From Nocardia vaccinii NBRC 15922 (GTDB lineage Bacteria; Actinomycetota; Actinomycetes; Mycobacteriales; Mycobacteriaceae): a stretch of DNA of 64,000 bases. The DNA lies in contig NZ_BDCC01000033.1 of the NCBI RefSeq assembly GCF_001613305.1, positions 1-64,000 on the forward strand, read 5' to 3'. The position numbers and the translations under genes are program-made. This document shows positions 35,433 to 44,270 of the stretch, piece after piece. Position 1 is the stretch's first letter. Every line of letters begins with the position of its first letter. The notes below the pieces were generated by a model. That model worked only from the letters and a program-made list of their open reading frames with translations, was not told the origin of the DNA and searched no databases.

Positions 35433-35915
35433 TCAGTCGCTTTCGGGGGTGTCGGTGAAGCGCTGAAGGTACAGCGGCTCACCGAGTTTCGCCAGCAGCT
35501 CGAGTTCGGTCTCGAGGTAGTCGACGTGCTCTTCCTCGTCCTCGAGGATCTGCTCGAAGATCCGGGCGGAGGTCACATCACCGCGCGAACGCATCAGCTC
35601 GATGCCCGGACGCAGCCGGTTCACCGCTTCCATCTCGACGGCGAGGTCGGCCTCCAGCTGTTCGGGGACCGACTGTCCGATCCGCAGGACATTGAGCTTC
35701 TGATAGTTCGGGAGCCCCTCGAGAAACAGGATGCGGTCGGTGAGGATCTCCGCATGCTTCATCTCGTCGATGGACTCGTATCGAGTGTGCTTGGCGAGCT
35801 TGGTGAAACCCCAGTTCTCCTGCATCTTGGCGTGCAGGAAGTACTGGTTGATCGCCGTCAATTCGGCGGTGAGCTGCTCGTTGAGCAGCGCGATAATATC
35901 CTTGTCGCCTTCCAT
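35433..35915 (-). CDS. bfr: Bacterioferritin
   Basis: A 160-residue four-helix ferritin that stores iron in a 24-subunit shell. The ferroxidase residues E18, E51 and H54 and the later Glu ligands (VEMEAVN, EDEEEH) are present, and M52 is in the haem-ligand position of bacterioferritins. Length and sequence are typical. A bfd gene lies 141 bases upstream on the same strand. IdeR-box-like sites occupy the spacer, so it is probably controlled by iron through IdeR. Confidence 0.93.
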   Translation of the reverse strand: MEGDKDIIALLNEQLTAELTAINQYFLHAKMQENWGFTKLAKHTRYESIDEMKHAEILTDRILFLEGLPNYQKLNVLRIGQSVPEQLEADLAVEMEAVNRLRPGIELMRSRGDVTSARIFEQILEDEEEHVDYLETELELLAKLGEPLYLQRFTDTPESD

Positions 35916-35978
35916 GAAAGCGATAGTGACACATGTGAGATATGACCCTGATCACCGGGGCTCGTATTGTAGCAGAAC

Positions 35979-36018
35979 AAAGGTCAGCCACACCTCATTG
36001 TGGCAAGGCTCACCTGAG
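35979..36018 (-). promoter_or_regulatory. IdeR-box-like sites before bfr
   Basis: AAAGGTCAGCCACACCTCA (35979-35997) and an AGGCTCACCTGA element ending at about 36018 resemble the 19-base IdeR/DtxR consensus TTAGGTTAGGCTAACCTAA. They lie about 65 to 100 bases upstream of the bfr start, a location compatible with IdeR acting as an iron-dependent activator of the ferritin gene as known in mycobacteria. Confidence 0.5.
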
Positions 36019-36056
36019 CGAATTTTCAGCTTCCGGCCGGCCGCGGATCTGCGGAA

Positions 36057-36257
36057 TCAGGCCGCCGAGGTGTCGGAGGAGGCATTCGCCGAGGCGGCCA
36101 TGGCCTGGCCGAAGACCTCACTGAGGCGTCGTGTGCAGCTGCCGCAGCCGGGCTTCCAACCGCAGGCGCTCTTGACCTGCTTGGTGGAACAAGCACCCGC
36201 CGCGACGCAACTGTGCACGTCGGACTCTGACACGGCGTTACAAAGACAGATGTACAC
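36057..36257 (-). CDS. bfd: Bacterioferritin-associated ferredoxin
   Basis: A 66-residue BFD-like [2Fe-2S] protein. The four cluster Cys appear as CLC near residue 4-6 and C-x2-C in KPGCGSC. It docks on bacterioferritin and passes electrons to free stored iron. Tandem IdeR-box-like sites lie 34-72 bases upstream. The fit with bfr next door is textbook, and the pair would be regulated by iron together. Confidence 0.9.
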   Translation of the reverse strand: MYICLCNAVSESDVHSCVAAGACSTKQVKSACGWKPGCGSCTRRLSEVFGQAMAASANASSDTSAA

Positions 36258-36291
36258 GGTCGGCCTCGCGGTGCGGTAGGGCGGTTCTCGG

Positions 36292-36329
36292 CGAGGTTAG
36301 CCTCTCCTGTGGAGGTTAGCCTCGCCTTA
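36292..36329 (-). promoter_or_regulatory. Tandem IdeR-box-like sites before bfd
   Basis: Two adjoining 19-base units, CGAGGTTAGCCTCTCCTGT and GGAGGTTAGCCTCGCCTTA, each match the IdeR consensus at 12-13 of 19 positions including the AGGTTAG half. They lie 35-72 bases upstream of the bfd start. Confidence 0.6.
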
Positions 36330-36383
36330 TGTATAGCACGGATTCTCGCGCTGGAGAACCGTCTCGCATCGATCGGATCGCGT

Positions 36384-36998
36384 TCAGACCCGGATCAGGG
36401 GTCCGGCAAACGGCACCAGCGCCGGGACTCGACGCCGGTAGCTGCGGTAATCGTCGCCGAACGTATCGATCAGCATGCGGTCCTCCACCTGCACCCGGCG
36501 CAGCAACCAGACGGTGACGAAAGCGAGCAGCACGATCGACGAGCCGAATCCGGCCAGCAGGGTCAGGCCGATCATGAGCGCGAGCAGCCCTGTGTAGATC
36601 GGATGCCGCACCAGTTGGTAGGGCCCGCCCGTGCGCAGCTGATGGTCCTGCTGGATCATCGGGCGTCCCGCCCACATCGTGCCCAGGGCCAGCCGCGCCC
36701 AGACCATCAGCACCGCCGCGGCGATGATCAGGATCGCACCGATACTCTGCAGAACCGCGACCTTCCAGGTGATCGGATCCCAGAGGCCACGGGGCAGAAG
36801 GTGAATCACGACACTCAGGGCGACGATTCCGGCGATCATCCACGGCTCCGGTAGCAAGGTCCGCGCGAAATGCCAGATCTTGCCGCGCACTCCGGTCGGT
36901 CGCACCGCGGCGAACCACACCGCGGTCCCCAGCCAGACCAGCCCGACGACATCGATACTCCAACCGGCCGCCGTGGCCAGCGCATCCACAATTGTCAT
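36384..36998 (-). CDS. Isoprenylcysteine methyltransferase-like membrane protein
   Basis: The 204-residue protein has five or so transmembrane helices and ends with the ICMT/PEMT signature: GGPYQLVRHPIYTGLLALMI, then an EDRMLIDTFGDDYRSYRRRV tail. Such bacterial proteins are SAM-dependent methyltransferases of unknown substrate or simply resemble them. The ATG at 36998 is chosen because the frame out to 37103 adds a Cys/Gly-rich leader without family character. Confidence 0.8.
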   Translation of the reverse strand: MTIVDALATAAGWSIDVVGLVWLGTAVWFAAVRPTGVRGKIWHFARTLLPEPWMIAGIVALSVVIHLLPRGLWDPITWKVAVLQSIGAILIIAAAVLMVWARLALGTMWAGRPMIQQDHQLRTGGPYQLVRHPIYTGLLALMIGLTLLAGFGSSIVLLAFVTVWLLRRVQVEDRMLIDTFGDDYRSYRRRVPALVPFAGPLIRV

Positions 36999-37369
36999 GC
37001 ATCGAGCATGCGCGTGCGAGGCGGTGCCGGAACACCACCCGTCAGCCGATCTCGCTCCACCCGCGGGTGGATATCGGTGAATGAACCAGAGTCGGATACA
37101 CAACGCATTCGGCGGTGGTGTCCGGTGGACGCGACGGCAGGGCGGCTAGGTGTGTGGGCTCGTCGTAGCGCAGCAGGGGACGTTCCGCCTTGCGAAAATC
37201 CTTGGGCAGCAAACGAATTGGTTCAGGCGTTATCGGCGGCGCGGTGGATGGGCCGGTCGGCGCGCAGCAAGATGTCAGTGCGGCGGCCCCTCCGGAAACC
37301 CGTACCGAACGAAGCGGTTGGTGTCGGGCAGGGGCGGTGGGCGGTGTGGATGATCGGCGGCGCGAGGTC
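36999..37369. other. Spacer without a supported gene
   Basis: About 370 bases between the ICMT-like gene and the 3' end of the EspG gene. Only out-of-frame shadows were seen; no repeat or hairpin was recognised. Confidence 0.4.
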
Positions 37370-38125
37370 CTACCAGCGCTCGAATTGCTCCTCGCGCTTA
37401 CGTTTGACGGCGTTCTCCAGCCAAGCATTGAAGCGTGCGGACAGATCCTTGGCAACGGCGGGACGGATGGTGATGTGCTCACCGCGGACCTGGAGGTACC
37501 GGCCGTCGTCGAAATCGCACCACATGACCTCGTGCACCGGATCGGGAAGCGCGTGGATCGGGCCCTCGAGCAGTGCGGCCGCGCCGTTCCCGTCGACGGG
37601 ACGGGCGAGCAGCCGACGGTAGCGTTCGGCGGGCGTGCTGCCGGTGGCGGACTGGTAGCCGTCGTGAATGGCGTTGGGGTGCACTGTGATCGGTGCCGCG
37701 CTGCCCGGCTCCCGGGCCGGGATCGCGGCCACCAGGTGAGCGCCGAGTTGGTCGGGTCGGCACGAGTGTGCGCGGATCCGGCCGTCGACCTCACCCTCGG
37801 TGATCTGATACAGCACGGTCGCGTGCTGCAGGTTGCGTGCGCCGATGATCCGATAGGTCCGTGACGCGCCGGTGCTGCCCGGGTATTTCGTTGTGTTGCC
37901 GAGGATTTCGATCCGCATATCAGAGGTCGTCACGGTGTGCAACGCCAGATCGATCCGCTCGAGCTCCTCGGCGTCGTACCGGCCGCGCACGGCCGGGCGA
38001 TGCAGTTCGAAGTCGTCGCGATAGGCGAATCGGCTGGTGAACCGCAGTAGGCCCGGAATTCTGTCATTGGCGTCGCTGAACCACAGCGCCGCGAAATCGT
38101 CCGGTTCCCAAGCCCATTGCGTCAT
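37370..38125 (-). CDS. EspG-family ESX secretion-associated chaperone
   Basis: The 251-residue cytoplasmic protein matches the actinobacterial EspG family: a WEPDDFAALWF start, a central beta-rich half (RIEILGNTTKYPG and following), and a helical C-terminus ending in a basic KRKREEQFERW tail. EspG proteins bind PPE-type substrates and deliver them to a type VII secretion system. Its partner is most likely the PPE/WXG-like protein encoded directly upstream. No ESX core genes (EccB-E) are in the window, so it must work with a distant apparatus. Confidence 0.75.
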   Translation of the reverse strand: MTQWAWEPDDFAALWFSDANDRIPGLLRFTSRFAYRDDFELHRPAVRGRYDAEELERIDLALHTVTTSDMRIEILGNTTKYPGSTGASRTYRIIGARNLQHATVLYQITEGEVDGRIRAHSCRPDQLGAHLVAAIPAREPGSAAPITVHPNAIHDGYQSATGSTPAERYRRLLARPVDGNGAAALLEGPIHALPDPVHEVMWCDFDDGRYLQVRGEHITIRPAVAKDLSARFNAWLENAVKRKREEQFERW

Positions 38126-38195
38126 TCACGTTCTCTCGATCATCCCCGTGTCGCCGCCGCCACACGAAACCTGTTGTGCCCATAAGGTTCTACCT

Positions 38196-39362
38196 CTATC
38201 GCGCCGGAGGTTTCGAATCCCGGTCGTCGAAATCGCCGCCGATGACTCCACCCGGGAGTGTCCGGGGCAGGTCGCCGATGAGTTCCTCGGCATTCTCCGC
38301 GTTGATCAGGTAGTCCGGCGTGGTGTGGGTGCGGTCCTCGTCCTGTTCGCCCTTGCCGCGACCTGCCCCGCCGCCCATCCCGCCCATACCACCCAGGCCG
38401 GATGTCGAGGTGGATGTGCGAGTACTCGCCGCTGCGGCAACGGCCTGATTCGCGTTCGGAGTGCTCGTGCCGGGGACGCTGCGCCCCACTCCGCCTCCGG
38501 ACGTGTCACCGCCGGAACCGCCTGTGCCGCTGGAGGTGTAGGAACTGGGCGATACGCTGCTGGGTGTCGTAGCGGTGCTGTCGGTAGCGGACGGGGTCGT
38601 GGAGGTCGAGTCGTTCTTGTCGCTCGAGTCCTTCGACGTGGGCGAGCTGCTGGTATCGCTACTCGGATTCGTCGACTGATTCTGATCGTTCGACTGATTC
38701 GAGGGATCGGTGGAATCCTTCGTGTTCGTGTCGTTCGAATTCGTGTTGGTGGGCCCGGAATTCGTCGTCGAGGCGTTGGGCCCCGCACTGCTGACGTTCG
38801 GCCCGTTGTTCGTGTCCTGCTTGATCGGATTCAGACTCGGCGGCAGCACCGGGACGGAACTGTCCGTCTTGCGGAATTCGGTGACGTAGTGCTGCAACAT
38901 CGCCTCGCGCGTATCGGCCTCGTTCTGCGTGCGAGTGTGTTCCTCGCTCGCGGCCTGCGCTCGCCCGAAGTACGGAATATTCGTCGTCCAGGAGTGCCGG
39001 GCCGCGGGCTTGATCCCGTTCTTCGTCTGGACCACGGCATTCGCCGCGGCACTGATGTCCTTACCGATCCCGGACAGCAGATCGGTGAGATTCGCTGCGT
39101 CGGTGGTGTATTCGGTAATAGCCTTCTTCGCCGCTTCCGCGGACGCGCCCTCCCACGCCTCGGAGATGGAGGCGCCCACCGAGCGCTTGAAGGTCTCGAG
39201 GCCCTGGTCCCACTCGCTGGCTGCGGTGGCGTACTTCAACGCCTGCGCCTGCGCATCCGAGGTGTCGAGATGTTCGAAGGCGTCCTGGATGTCTTGGCGG
39301 CTCCAAGCGAAGACGTTCTCTCCGCCGTTCGGGATCTGAGTGGGCTCGTTCTGTCCTGTCAT
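38196..39362 (-). CDS. PPE/WXG-like putative ESX substrate
   Basis: The 388-residue protein has a helical N-terminal domain (about 1-165) with a WEG turn (ISEAWEGASAEAAKKAI near 68-84), typical of WXG/PPE-type ESX substrates. A very long low-complexity region rich in Asn, Ser, Thr and Asp (about 175-275) then leads to a Gly-rich stretch (GLGGMGGMGGGAGRG). The last 40 residues are acidic (DYLINAENAEELIGDLP). It is probably exported and surface-associated. It starts six bases after the gene upstream and is followed by espG, so chaperone and substrate are co-expressed. Confidence 0.75.
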   Translation of the reverse strand: MTGQNEPTQIPNGGENVFAWSRQDIQDAFEHLDTSDAQAQALKYATAASEWDQGLETFKRSVGASISEAWEGASAEAAKKAITEYTTDAANLTDLLSGIGKDISAAANAVVQTKNGIKPAARHSWTTNIPYFGRAQAASEEHTRTQNEADTREAMLQHYVTEFRKTDSSVPVLPPSLNPIKQDTNNGPNVSSAGPNASTTNSGPTNTNSNDTNTKDSTDPSNQSNDQNQSTNPSSDTSSSPTSKDSSDKNDSTSTTPSATDSTATTPSSVSPSSYTSSGTGGSGGDTSGGGVGRSVPGTSTPNANQAVAAAASTRTSTSTSGLGGMGGMGGGAGRGKGEQDEDRTHTTPDYLINAENAEELIGDLPRTLPGGVIGGDFDDRDSKPPAR

Positions 39363-39368
39363 CTCAAC

Positions 39369-39890
39369 TCACCGCAGGTTTTGGAAGAGTTGGGGCATCG
39401 CGCCGGGGAGCGCTTGGACAATAGTCGACAGACGCTGCGGTGCGGGAGCCTGTTGCGGGAGGTTGGCTTCGAGTTGCTTGTATTTTGCGGCCTGCTCTTG
39501 ATCGTGGGCAGTCATCTGTTCCCGGATCGTGCGGAACAGAGTCTGGAAATCGTCGATTGTCTGGTAGTGAGAGCCCAAGATATCGTATACGCTGTTTTTA
39601 TCCTTGGCTCCCTTCGCCTTCGACTTCCATCGCGCGACCATCGTCTTCGCCGAAACTAAGTCCAGATCCCCTTTTGCTGCGTGATCCTCCCCGAGCCCCC
39701 AATGGTCTTGATGCGAAATTTCCTGTACTAGACCTTGAATTGTTCGAATCTGATTCTTGAAAAAAGTGCAATCGCGATCCAGGTATACAAACTTGTCGAG
39801 GTCCATTCGGATAGTCAAATTACCGGATTTTGCATCATTGATAATGCTTGTTAATGGTCTCTGCGACCCTTGGTTTCCGTCGTCGGCCAT
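39369..39890 (-). CDS. Helical ESX-linked hypothetical protein
   Basis: A 173-residue, mostly helical, Gln/Lys-rich protein. A HWGLGED turn near residue 65 is reminiscent of the WXG motif that links two helices in ESX substrates. Lower-GC codons than its neighbours suggest recent acquisition. It ends six bases before the PPE-like gene, so the two may be secreted as a heterodimer. No family is recognised with certainty. Confidence 0.6.
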   Translation of the reverse strand: MADDGNQGSQRPLTSIINDAKSGNLTIRMDLDKFVYLDRDCTFFKNQIRTIQGLVQEISHQDHWGLGEDHAAKGDLDLVSAKTMVARWKSKAKGAKDKNSVYDILGSHYQTIDDFQTLFRTIREQMTAHDQEQAAKYKQLEANLPQQAPAPQRLSTIVQALPGAMPQLFQNLR

Positions 39891-39921
39891 AGTTCTGTCC
39901 CTCCCTGTGATTCTGTACTTG

Positions 39922-40479
39922 CTATAGCGTGGACGGCAGGATGGGTGCCACTTTTTCCGCCAATGCCCGGGCGAGCTGACAGGTGTCTTGTTTGCCCGTC
40001 TTAGGTACGTATGCCGGGTTGTCGAGGTTGAATTCGAGGCTGCCGCCTTTTACCTCCACGTCTACAGTGCAAGTAGTAGGGTCGGCGTTGTCGCCTTGTC
40101 GGCTCGATATTGCGTGCCGACCGGCAATGGTGAATTCCTGAGTGTCTGGGAAATGCTCGTCGCGCACCTTTTGGAGGGTAATATTCGTCATCTGGATCCT
40201 TGCGCCGTAGCCATCCGGGTCAGACCAGATGCAACCGCGCCAGAGGATCTTTCCCGCATCCGCTTGGAAGTCGTCCGGCTGCTTGTTTTGTTGCCCTTCC
40301 GAATCCAGAATGCTCTGTGGGATATCCTTGCAAGGATCGAACCCTGTCGGTACCTGCACCGGGGTCGTTGCGCCAGCGCTGCTGCTCGACGTGGACCCGC
40401 CCGACGGCGAGCATCCGGCGAGCACGAGAACCGCGGCCCCCGTGGCCAGCACAGTCGAGATGACGCCTCGCCTGATCAT
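39922..40479 (-). CDS. DUF3558 family lipoprotein
   Basis: The 185-residue lipoprotein has a signal peptide with lipobox VLAGC near residue 22 and a Ser/Thr linker. The DUF3558 domain starts at FDPCKDIPQSIL, a segment conserved in this family, with further Cys in GCIW, TCTV and DTCQL that may form disulfides. Such lipoproteins are frequent next to ESX substrate genes in Nocardia; their role is unknown. It is the first gene of the four-gene cluster. Confidence 0.8.
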   Translation of the reverse strand: MIRRGVISTVLATGAAVLVLAGCSPSGGSTSSSSAGATTPVQVPTGFDPCKDIPQSILDSEGQQNKQPDDFQADAGKILWRGCIWSDPDGYGARIQMTNITLQKVRDEHFPDTQEFTIAGRHAISSRQGDNADPTTCTVDVEVKGGSLEFNLDNPAYVPKTGKQDTCQLARALAEKVAPILPSTL

Positions 40480-41716
40480 GAAGGTCCTTTCGCCACCGGT
40501 GCATGGACATTGCCCGGGGCCGGACCGGCTCCCTGCCCCCTCGCGAACTTCGGCTTACCGTACCCGTTGGAGTCTGGCACGGGCAATCGGTGCTGTGCTG
40601 ATTGGCCTGTGGCAACACCGGGCCTGTTCGAGATGGACTGGGCTACGTCCGATTCGGAGACGCGCGGGGTGATCCGAGCCGAAGATCGGACTGCTCGGGG
40701 GCGTTCACGGTTGAGGGTTCGGTCATGTTCTCGTCCCTGGAGCCTCGATGGCGGCGGTCATATCCAGTGCCTGTCGTCACAGCGCGAGCAGCGGACCGAC
40801 GAATCGGCTACGGCGGAAGTTCCCGGGGGTGTGGACGTCTCGCAGATCGGATCGGCACCGCCGGCGCGCGGGCATCGCTCGAGGCTGAACCGGAACCTGC
40901 GCCCGCGCTTGTGCTTCGCTTCGAGCAATGCGCGCGGAAATCTTTCGACGCGGTAGCGCGCACCATTGTCAGTGACGATCTTCTCCATATCGCGGATGCC
41001 GTGTGCCGCGAACCGCACTCTCGCTCGGTGCATGAAACCGACTGCGGTTACTGCTTTTTCATCAGGTAAGGGCTCGGTATAGGTGATTCGGGTGAACCCG
41101 TCGACGGCGGAGTGCAGGTACACGTAGCCGCGTTTTCCGTTGGTGGACTTGATTTGTGCTGCGGCCCTGACTCGGTCGGAGTCGCGGTTGTGGGCGCGCC
41201 ATCCGGCACCGTTGGGATTCGCCCGACTTTCTCGATATCGACGTGATCATGTGCCTGGCTCGGTTTCGCGACAATCGTCCGCGGCTTGCGATTCGAGTCA
41301 CCGTCGGGCCGATGAACTGGCGTCGGCGTCGACGTGCGCACCGACCCGGCACCGACCCGCCACCCGACCGACGCCGTTCAGCCCGAGCTTGGCGGGCATT
41401 CAGGAACAGCTCTGGCGCGACGTCGGGACGCCGCGCCAGAGCGAATAGCTGGTTGTTCGGACGAGGCGGGTGCTCCATCGCGTCGCGCGAGAGTGGCTGC
41501 TACCCGCTGCCGCGTTTTCGCCCGCGATGGGCGCCCGGTGCACGCCCTACTTCGGTGGCTGGAAGCCGCCGATTTGCCGGAGAACAGCAGCTGCGTGTAG
41601 AGAGTCGCGGCGTCGGCCGAGGCCGGTGTGTCTCCTGAAGTCGAGGTAATGGGCATCCGAGAAGCCGGCCTTCTCTTCCCGAGATAGGGAAGGCTTGCGG
41701 ATTTGGTCCGGGAACG
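40480..41716. other. Gene-poor stretch with a dead IS481
   Basis: About 1.2 kb between the DUF3558 and beta-propeller genes. The only recognised content is the IS481 remnant listed below; the remainder shows no coherent frame. Confidence 0.45.
40895..41262 (-). pseudogene. IS481-family transposase remnant
   Basis: The pieces HDHVDIEKVGRIP, GAGWRAHNRDSDRV, NGKRGYVYLHSAVDGFTRI and VTDNGARYRVERFPRALL follow the IS481 DDE core in order. At least one single-base indel separates the first from the second piece. The N-terminal helix-turn-helix and the end after the second Asp are gone. Inactive. Confidence 0.75.
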
Positions 41717-42733
41717 ATGAGGAGCGTGGCGGGCATCCTTACTCTCGAGCGTTGGGTTGGCATCATCCATCGGATCGGCGGTTCGATCGGTCGTGCGGTA
41801 CCGGGGACGGCGCGCCGGTTGCTGCGGGCTGTCGTTGTCGCCGTTGCTGTTTCGGGATTAGTTGCTGGTTGTGGGGTGGATCTCGGACAGTCGCCACGTC
41901 CGGCGAAGATCGTGTTCGAGGGTGAGGAGAGGCACTCGAACGTCGAATACACGATCTTCGGGATGAATCCCGACGGCACCGGGATCACCCCGATCGGCGA
42001 GGGCGCTTGTCCGAGCTTTGCCCGTGATGGATCCAAGATCGCCGTTGGTGGATTCTGGATCACGGTGATGGATCGCGATGGCGGTCACGTCAGGAAGCTC
42101 ATCCACGGAGGGTATGGATGCCCGGTGTTTTCGCCGGATGGGTCCAAGATTGCGTTCACTCGTGGGGGCGCTGTTTACCTGATGAATGCCGATGGCGGCG
42201 CGGTACAGCAACTTCACGTCGACAGCCTCGAACTCGATCCGTCCGGTCACTTCCCTCACGGGCAAGATCAAGACGGCCCGTCGACCGACCGTCCCGCATT
42301 CTCACCGGACGGTTCGAAGATCGTGATCTCCGACTCCGGAGTCATGTGGGTGATGGCCTCGGACGGAACGGGTGCGCGGCAGCTGCTGCCGGGGGAGGTG
42401 TATGCCGATTTCGACCCGGTCTTCACTCCGGACGGAGCCGGGATCGTGTTCTCCAGCAGCCGGCCTCCGAACGGCGGGATCTACCGGATGGATGTCGATG
42501 GTCGGAACATCCGGTTGCTCCGGGCGGACGGGTACTGCCCGTCGTTCTCGCCGGATGGCACGAAGATCCTCTACTCCCGCATGACCCGTGATCCCGCGTC
42601 CACACAGGGCGCCACGTTCACCGAGCTCTGGGTGATGAACAGCGACGGCAGCAACCCGCACCGCCTCACCGACCCGAAAGTGTCTGTGCGATCAGCTGTT
42701 TACGGTAGCTGGGGCAGAGAAGCGAACACGTAA
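41717..42733 (+). CDS. TolB-like beta-propeller lipoprotein
   Basis: The 338-residue protein has a hydrophobic leader ending at lipobox LVAGC (about residue 52). Four or five PD40/WD40-like blades follow, each marked by FSPDGSKI or a close variant and a MNADG/MASDG/MDVDG turn. Such propellers bind peptides or sugars at the cell surface; TolB itself belongs to the Tol-Pal system, which is absent here. Several Asp-rich DxDG turns may bind calcium. The ATG at 41717 gives a long pre-signal stretch (about 30 residues), so a later start near 41801 is possible. It stands alone among IS remnants. Confidence 0.75.
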   Translation: MRSVAGILTLERWVGIIHRIGGSIGRAVPGTARRLLRAVVVAVAVSGLVAGCGVDLGQSPRPAKIVFEGEERHSNVEYTIFGMNPDGTGITPIGEGACPSFARDGSKIAVGGFWITVMDRDGGHVRKLIHGGYGCPVFSPDGSKIAFTRGGAVYLMNADGGAVQQLHVDSLELDPSGHFPHGQDQDGPSTDRPAFSPDGSKIVISDSGVMWVMASDGTGARQLLPGEVYADFDPVFTPDGAGIVFSSSRPPNGGIYRMDVDGRNIRLLRADGYCPSFSPDGTKILYSRMTRDPASTQGATFTELWVMNSDGSNPHRLTDPKVSVRSAVYGSWGREANT

Positions 42734-42841
42734 CCATCTAGTCCGGAAATTTCTTGTGGCTGATGTGCCGGCCTGGCCCCATTCCGATTTTGCCGGTTCA
42801 CGGCCGCTTCGGCTGTCGAACCGTGTGACGGGGTGGCCCGG

Positions 42842-43237
42842 TCAGCGGGCTCGCTGCCGGGATGCGCGGGCTCCGCGGCGGGCGGATCGTAACGCCGACA
42901 CCACTTTCGGTGCGTCCGTGGCGAGTGTGGCGATCGTTCTGGACACGGTCGGGTCGGAGACGACGTGGCCGAACACGCCGGGTTCGGCACGCAGGACCGC
43001 GATGTCACACAGGTGGTCACCGCCGACGACGACCGCGACGGCCAGGTCGAGGATGATCTTGCCGTGATCATGTGTGGTGAGAGCTTTGCGCCACGGCGCC
43101 AACGCTTTCGACAGTCCTTGATCAGTCCGGCCTTCTCGGCGGTGCGCAGCGGCAGGGTGAGCCCGGGCGTGGGGTACGACACCGGTTCCGGCCGCGTCCA
43201 CGGACAAGCGGGGGTAGGGGGAACTGCGCTCTGACAC
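42842..43237 (-). pseudogene. IS1380-family transposase remnant
   Basis: The frame contains PRLSVDAAGTGVV, ALAPWRKALTTHDHGKIILD, LAVAVVVGGDHLCDIAVLRA, EPGVFGHVVSDPTVSRTI and a fading RSARRGARAS tail, which is the N-terminal part of IS1380 transposases. Near 43140 a short section matches better in another frame (GLTLPLRTAEKAGLIKD), so two compensating frameshifts are present. The catalytic C-terminal part is missing. Confidence 0.75.
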
Positions 43238-43631
43238 CTGAATGGTGCTCCTGAACTCTGTGCAGATTCCAGCCCTCGCACGCGGAATTATCGCAGTTCA
43301 GGGCACCCTTCTTCGTTAGCGGCACACCACCGATTCGTCAACCGACGAAATCTCTGGGCTAACGGCCCTCCGCACAGGCCATAAAATCCCGATTTCTGCA
43401 ACGGAAAGAACGTGGATACTCTTCTGGCGAGGCACATTCGAAGTGCCGACCGCAACCGGCATCGTGATGGCACCAGGGCCGCGCCGCTGACGCCGGCGGG
43501 ACGATCCGGCGCGGCGGCGAGAGCCGTCGACAATGTCTCGGCCCGCAAACCCTGGTGAAACTTGCGCTCACGGTTCTTGTTTCGGACTGGCAGGTTGGTC
43601 GGCATCGCGGTAATTAGGTTCGGCCGGGACA
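43238..43631. other. Spacer without a supported gene
   Basis: About 390 bases between the IS1380 remnant and the small Cys-protein gene pair. No coherent coding frame or structured repeat was recognised. Confidence 0.35.
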
Positions 43632-43844
43632 TCAGATGCGAGCCGCCGAGCAGATCGGGCACTGTTCGGGGGTGTCCGACGGGTGGGGATGGCCGAGGTC
43701 GATGAGGGTGGTCCAGCAGGTGCGGATCATGGCGCAGGTTTCGAAGGTGCAGTGCGCGTGGATATTGCTGTTGATGACCGTGTGCATCTGGGATGGGGGC
43801 AGTACGTGACCCGGGTAGTCGTGGAAGACGGGGTTGTCGGTCAT
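43632..43844 (-). CDS. Small Cys/His-rich protein, unknown family
   Basis: A 70-residue protein with paired Cys and many His: HAHCTFETC, ARTC-like MIRTC and CPIC near the C-terminus, suggesting a metal-binding zinc-ribbon-like fold. The ATG overlaps the stop of the gene upstream (ATGA), so the two are translationally coupled. I do not recognise the family. The pair lies divergent to an XRE/DUF397 module. Confidence 0.6.
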   Translation of the reverse strand: MTDNPVFHDYPGHVLPPSQMHTVINSNIHAHCTFETCAMIRTCWTTLIDLGHPHPSDTPEQCPICSAARI

Positions 43845-44029
43845 CAGAATCCCAGGTGGGGGACGTCGGCGGGGACGAGTCGGCCGGCTTCGATCAGCCG
43901 CTGTTTGGCCTGGGCCTTGACCTGGCAGACCGCGGCCGGGCATTCCAGGTGTTTCTGCATGATGAGGTGGGCGTATTCGATTGTCATGATGGGCAATCGG
44001 TTGTGGTCGGTTACTGGAATGTCGTACAT
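43844..44029 (-). CDS. Small helical protein, unknown family
   Basis: A 61-residue protein with an IEYAHLIMQKHLECPAAVC helix and QVKAQAKQRLIEAGRLVPAD. The two Cys six residues apart could pair with those of the coupled downstream protein. A GGAG ribosome site lies six bases before the ATG at 44029; the longer frame to 44077 lacks one. It is first in a two-gene operon divergent from the XRE regulator gene 241 bases away. Confidence 0.6.
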   Translation of the reverse strand: MYDIPVTDHNRLPIMTIEYAHLIMQKHLECPAAVCQVKAQAKQRLIEAGRLVPADVPHLGF

Positions 44030-44270
44030 GGAATACTCCGAATTGTTTTTGGGCAGATTGGAATGCTCGGCGGCCAAGGCCGAATGAATTCGTGTACAAG
44101 GGAATTCGAGTTGTGGAACATCCTGGCCGCCGGGCCGAGATCAGTAGTACGCTGCCGAAGAACGCTACGGAAGCTCTCGAGGCGCGAATCCCGGAAAATA
44201 CCGCGCCGCTTCCAAAATGACGTTCTGAAACCATTCCAAAATCCGTGTCGAAGGGGAGTGAGGCCAGGTG

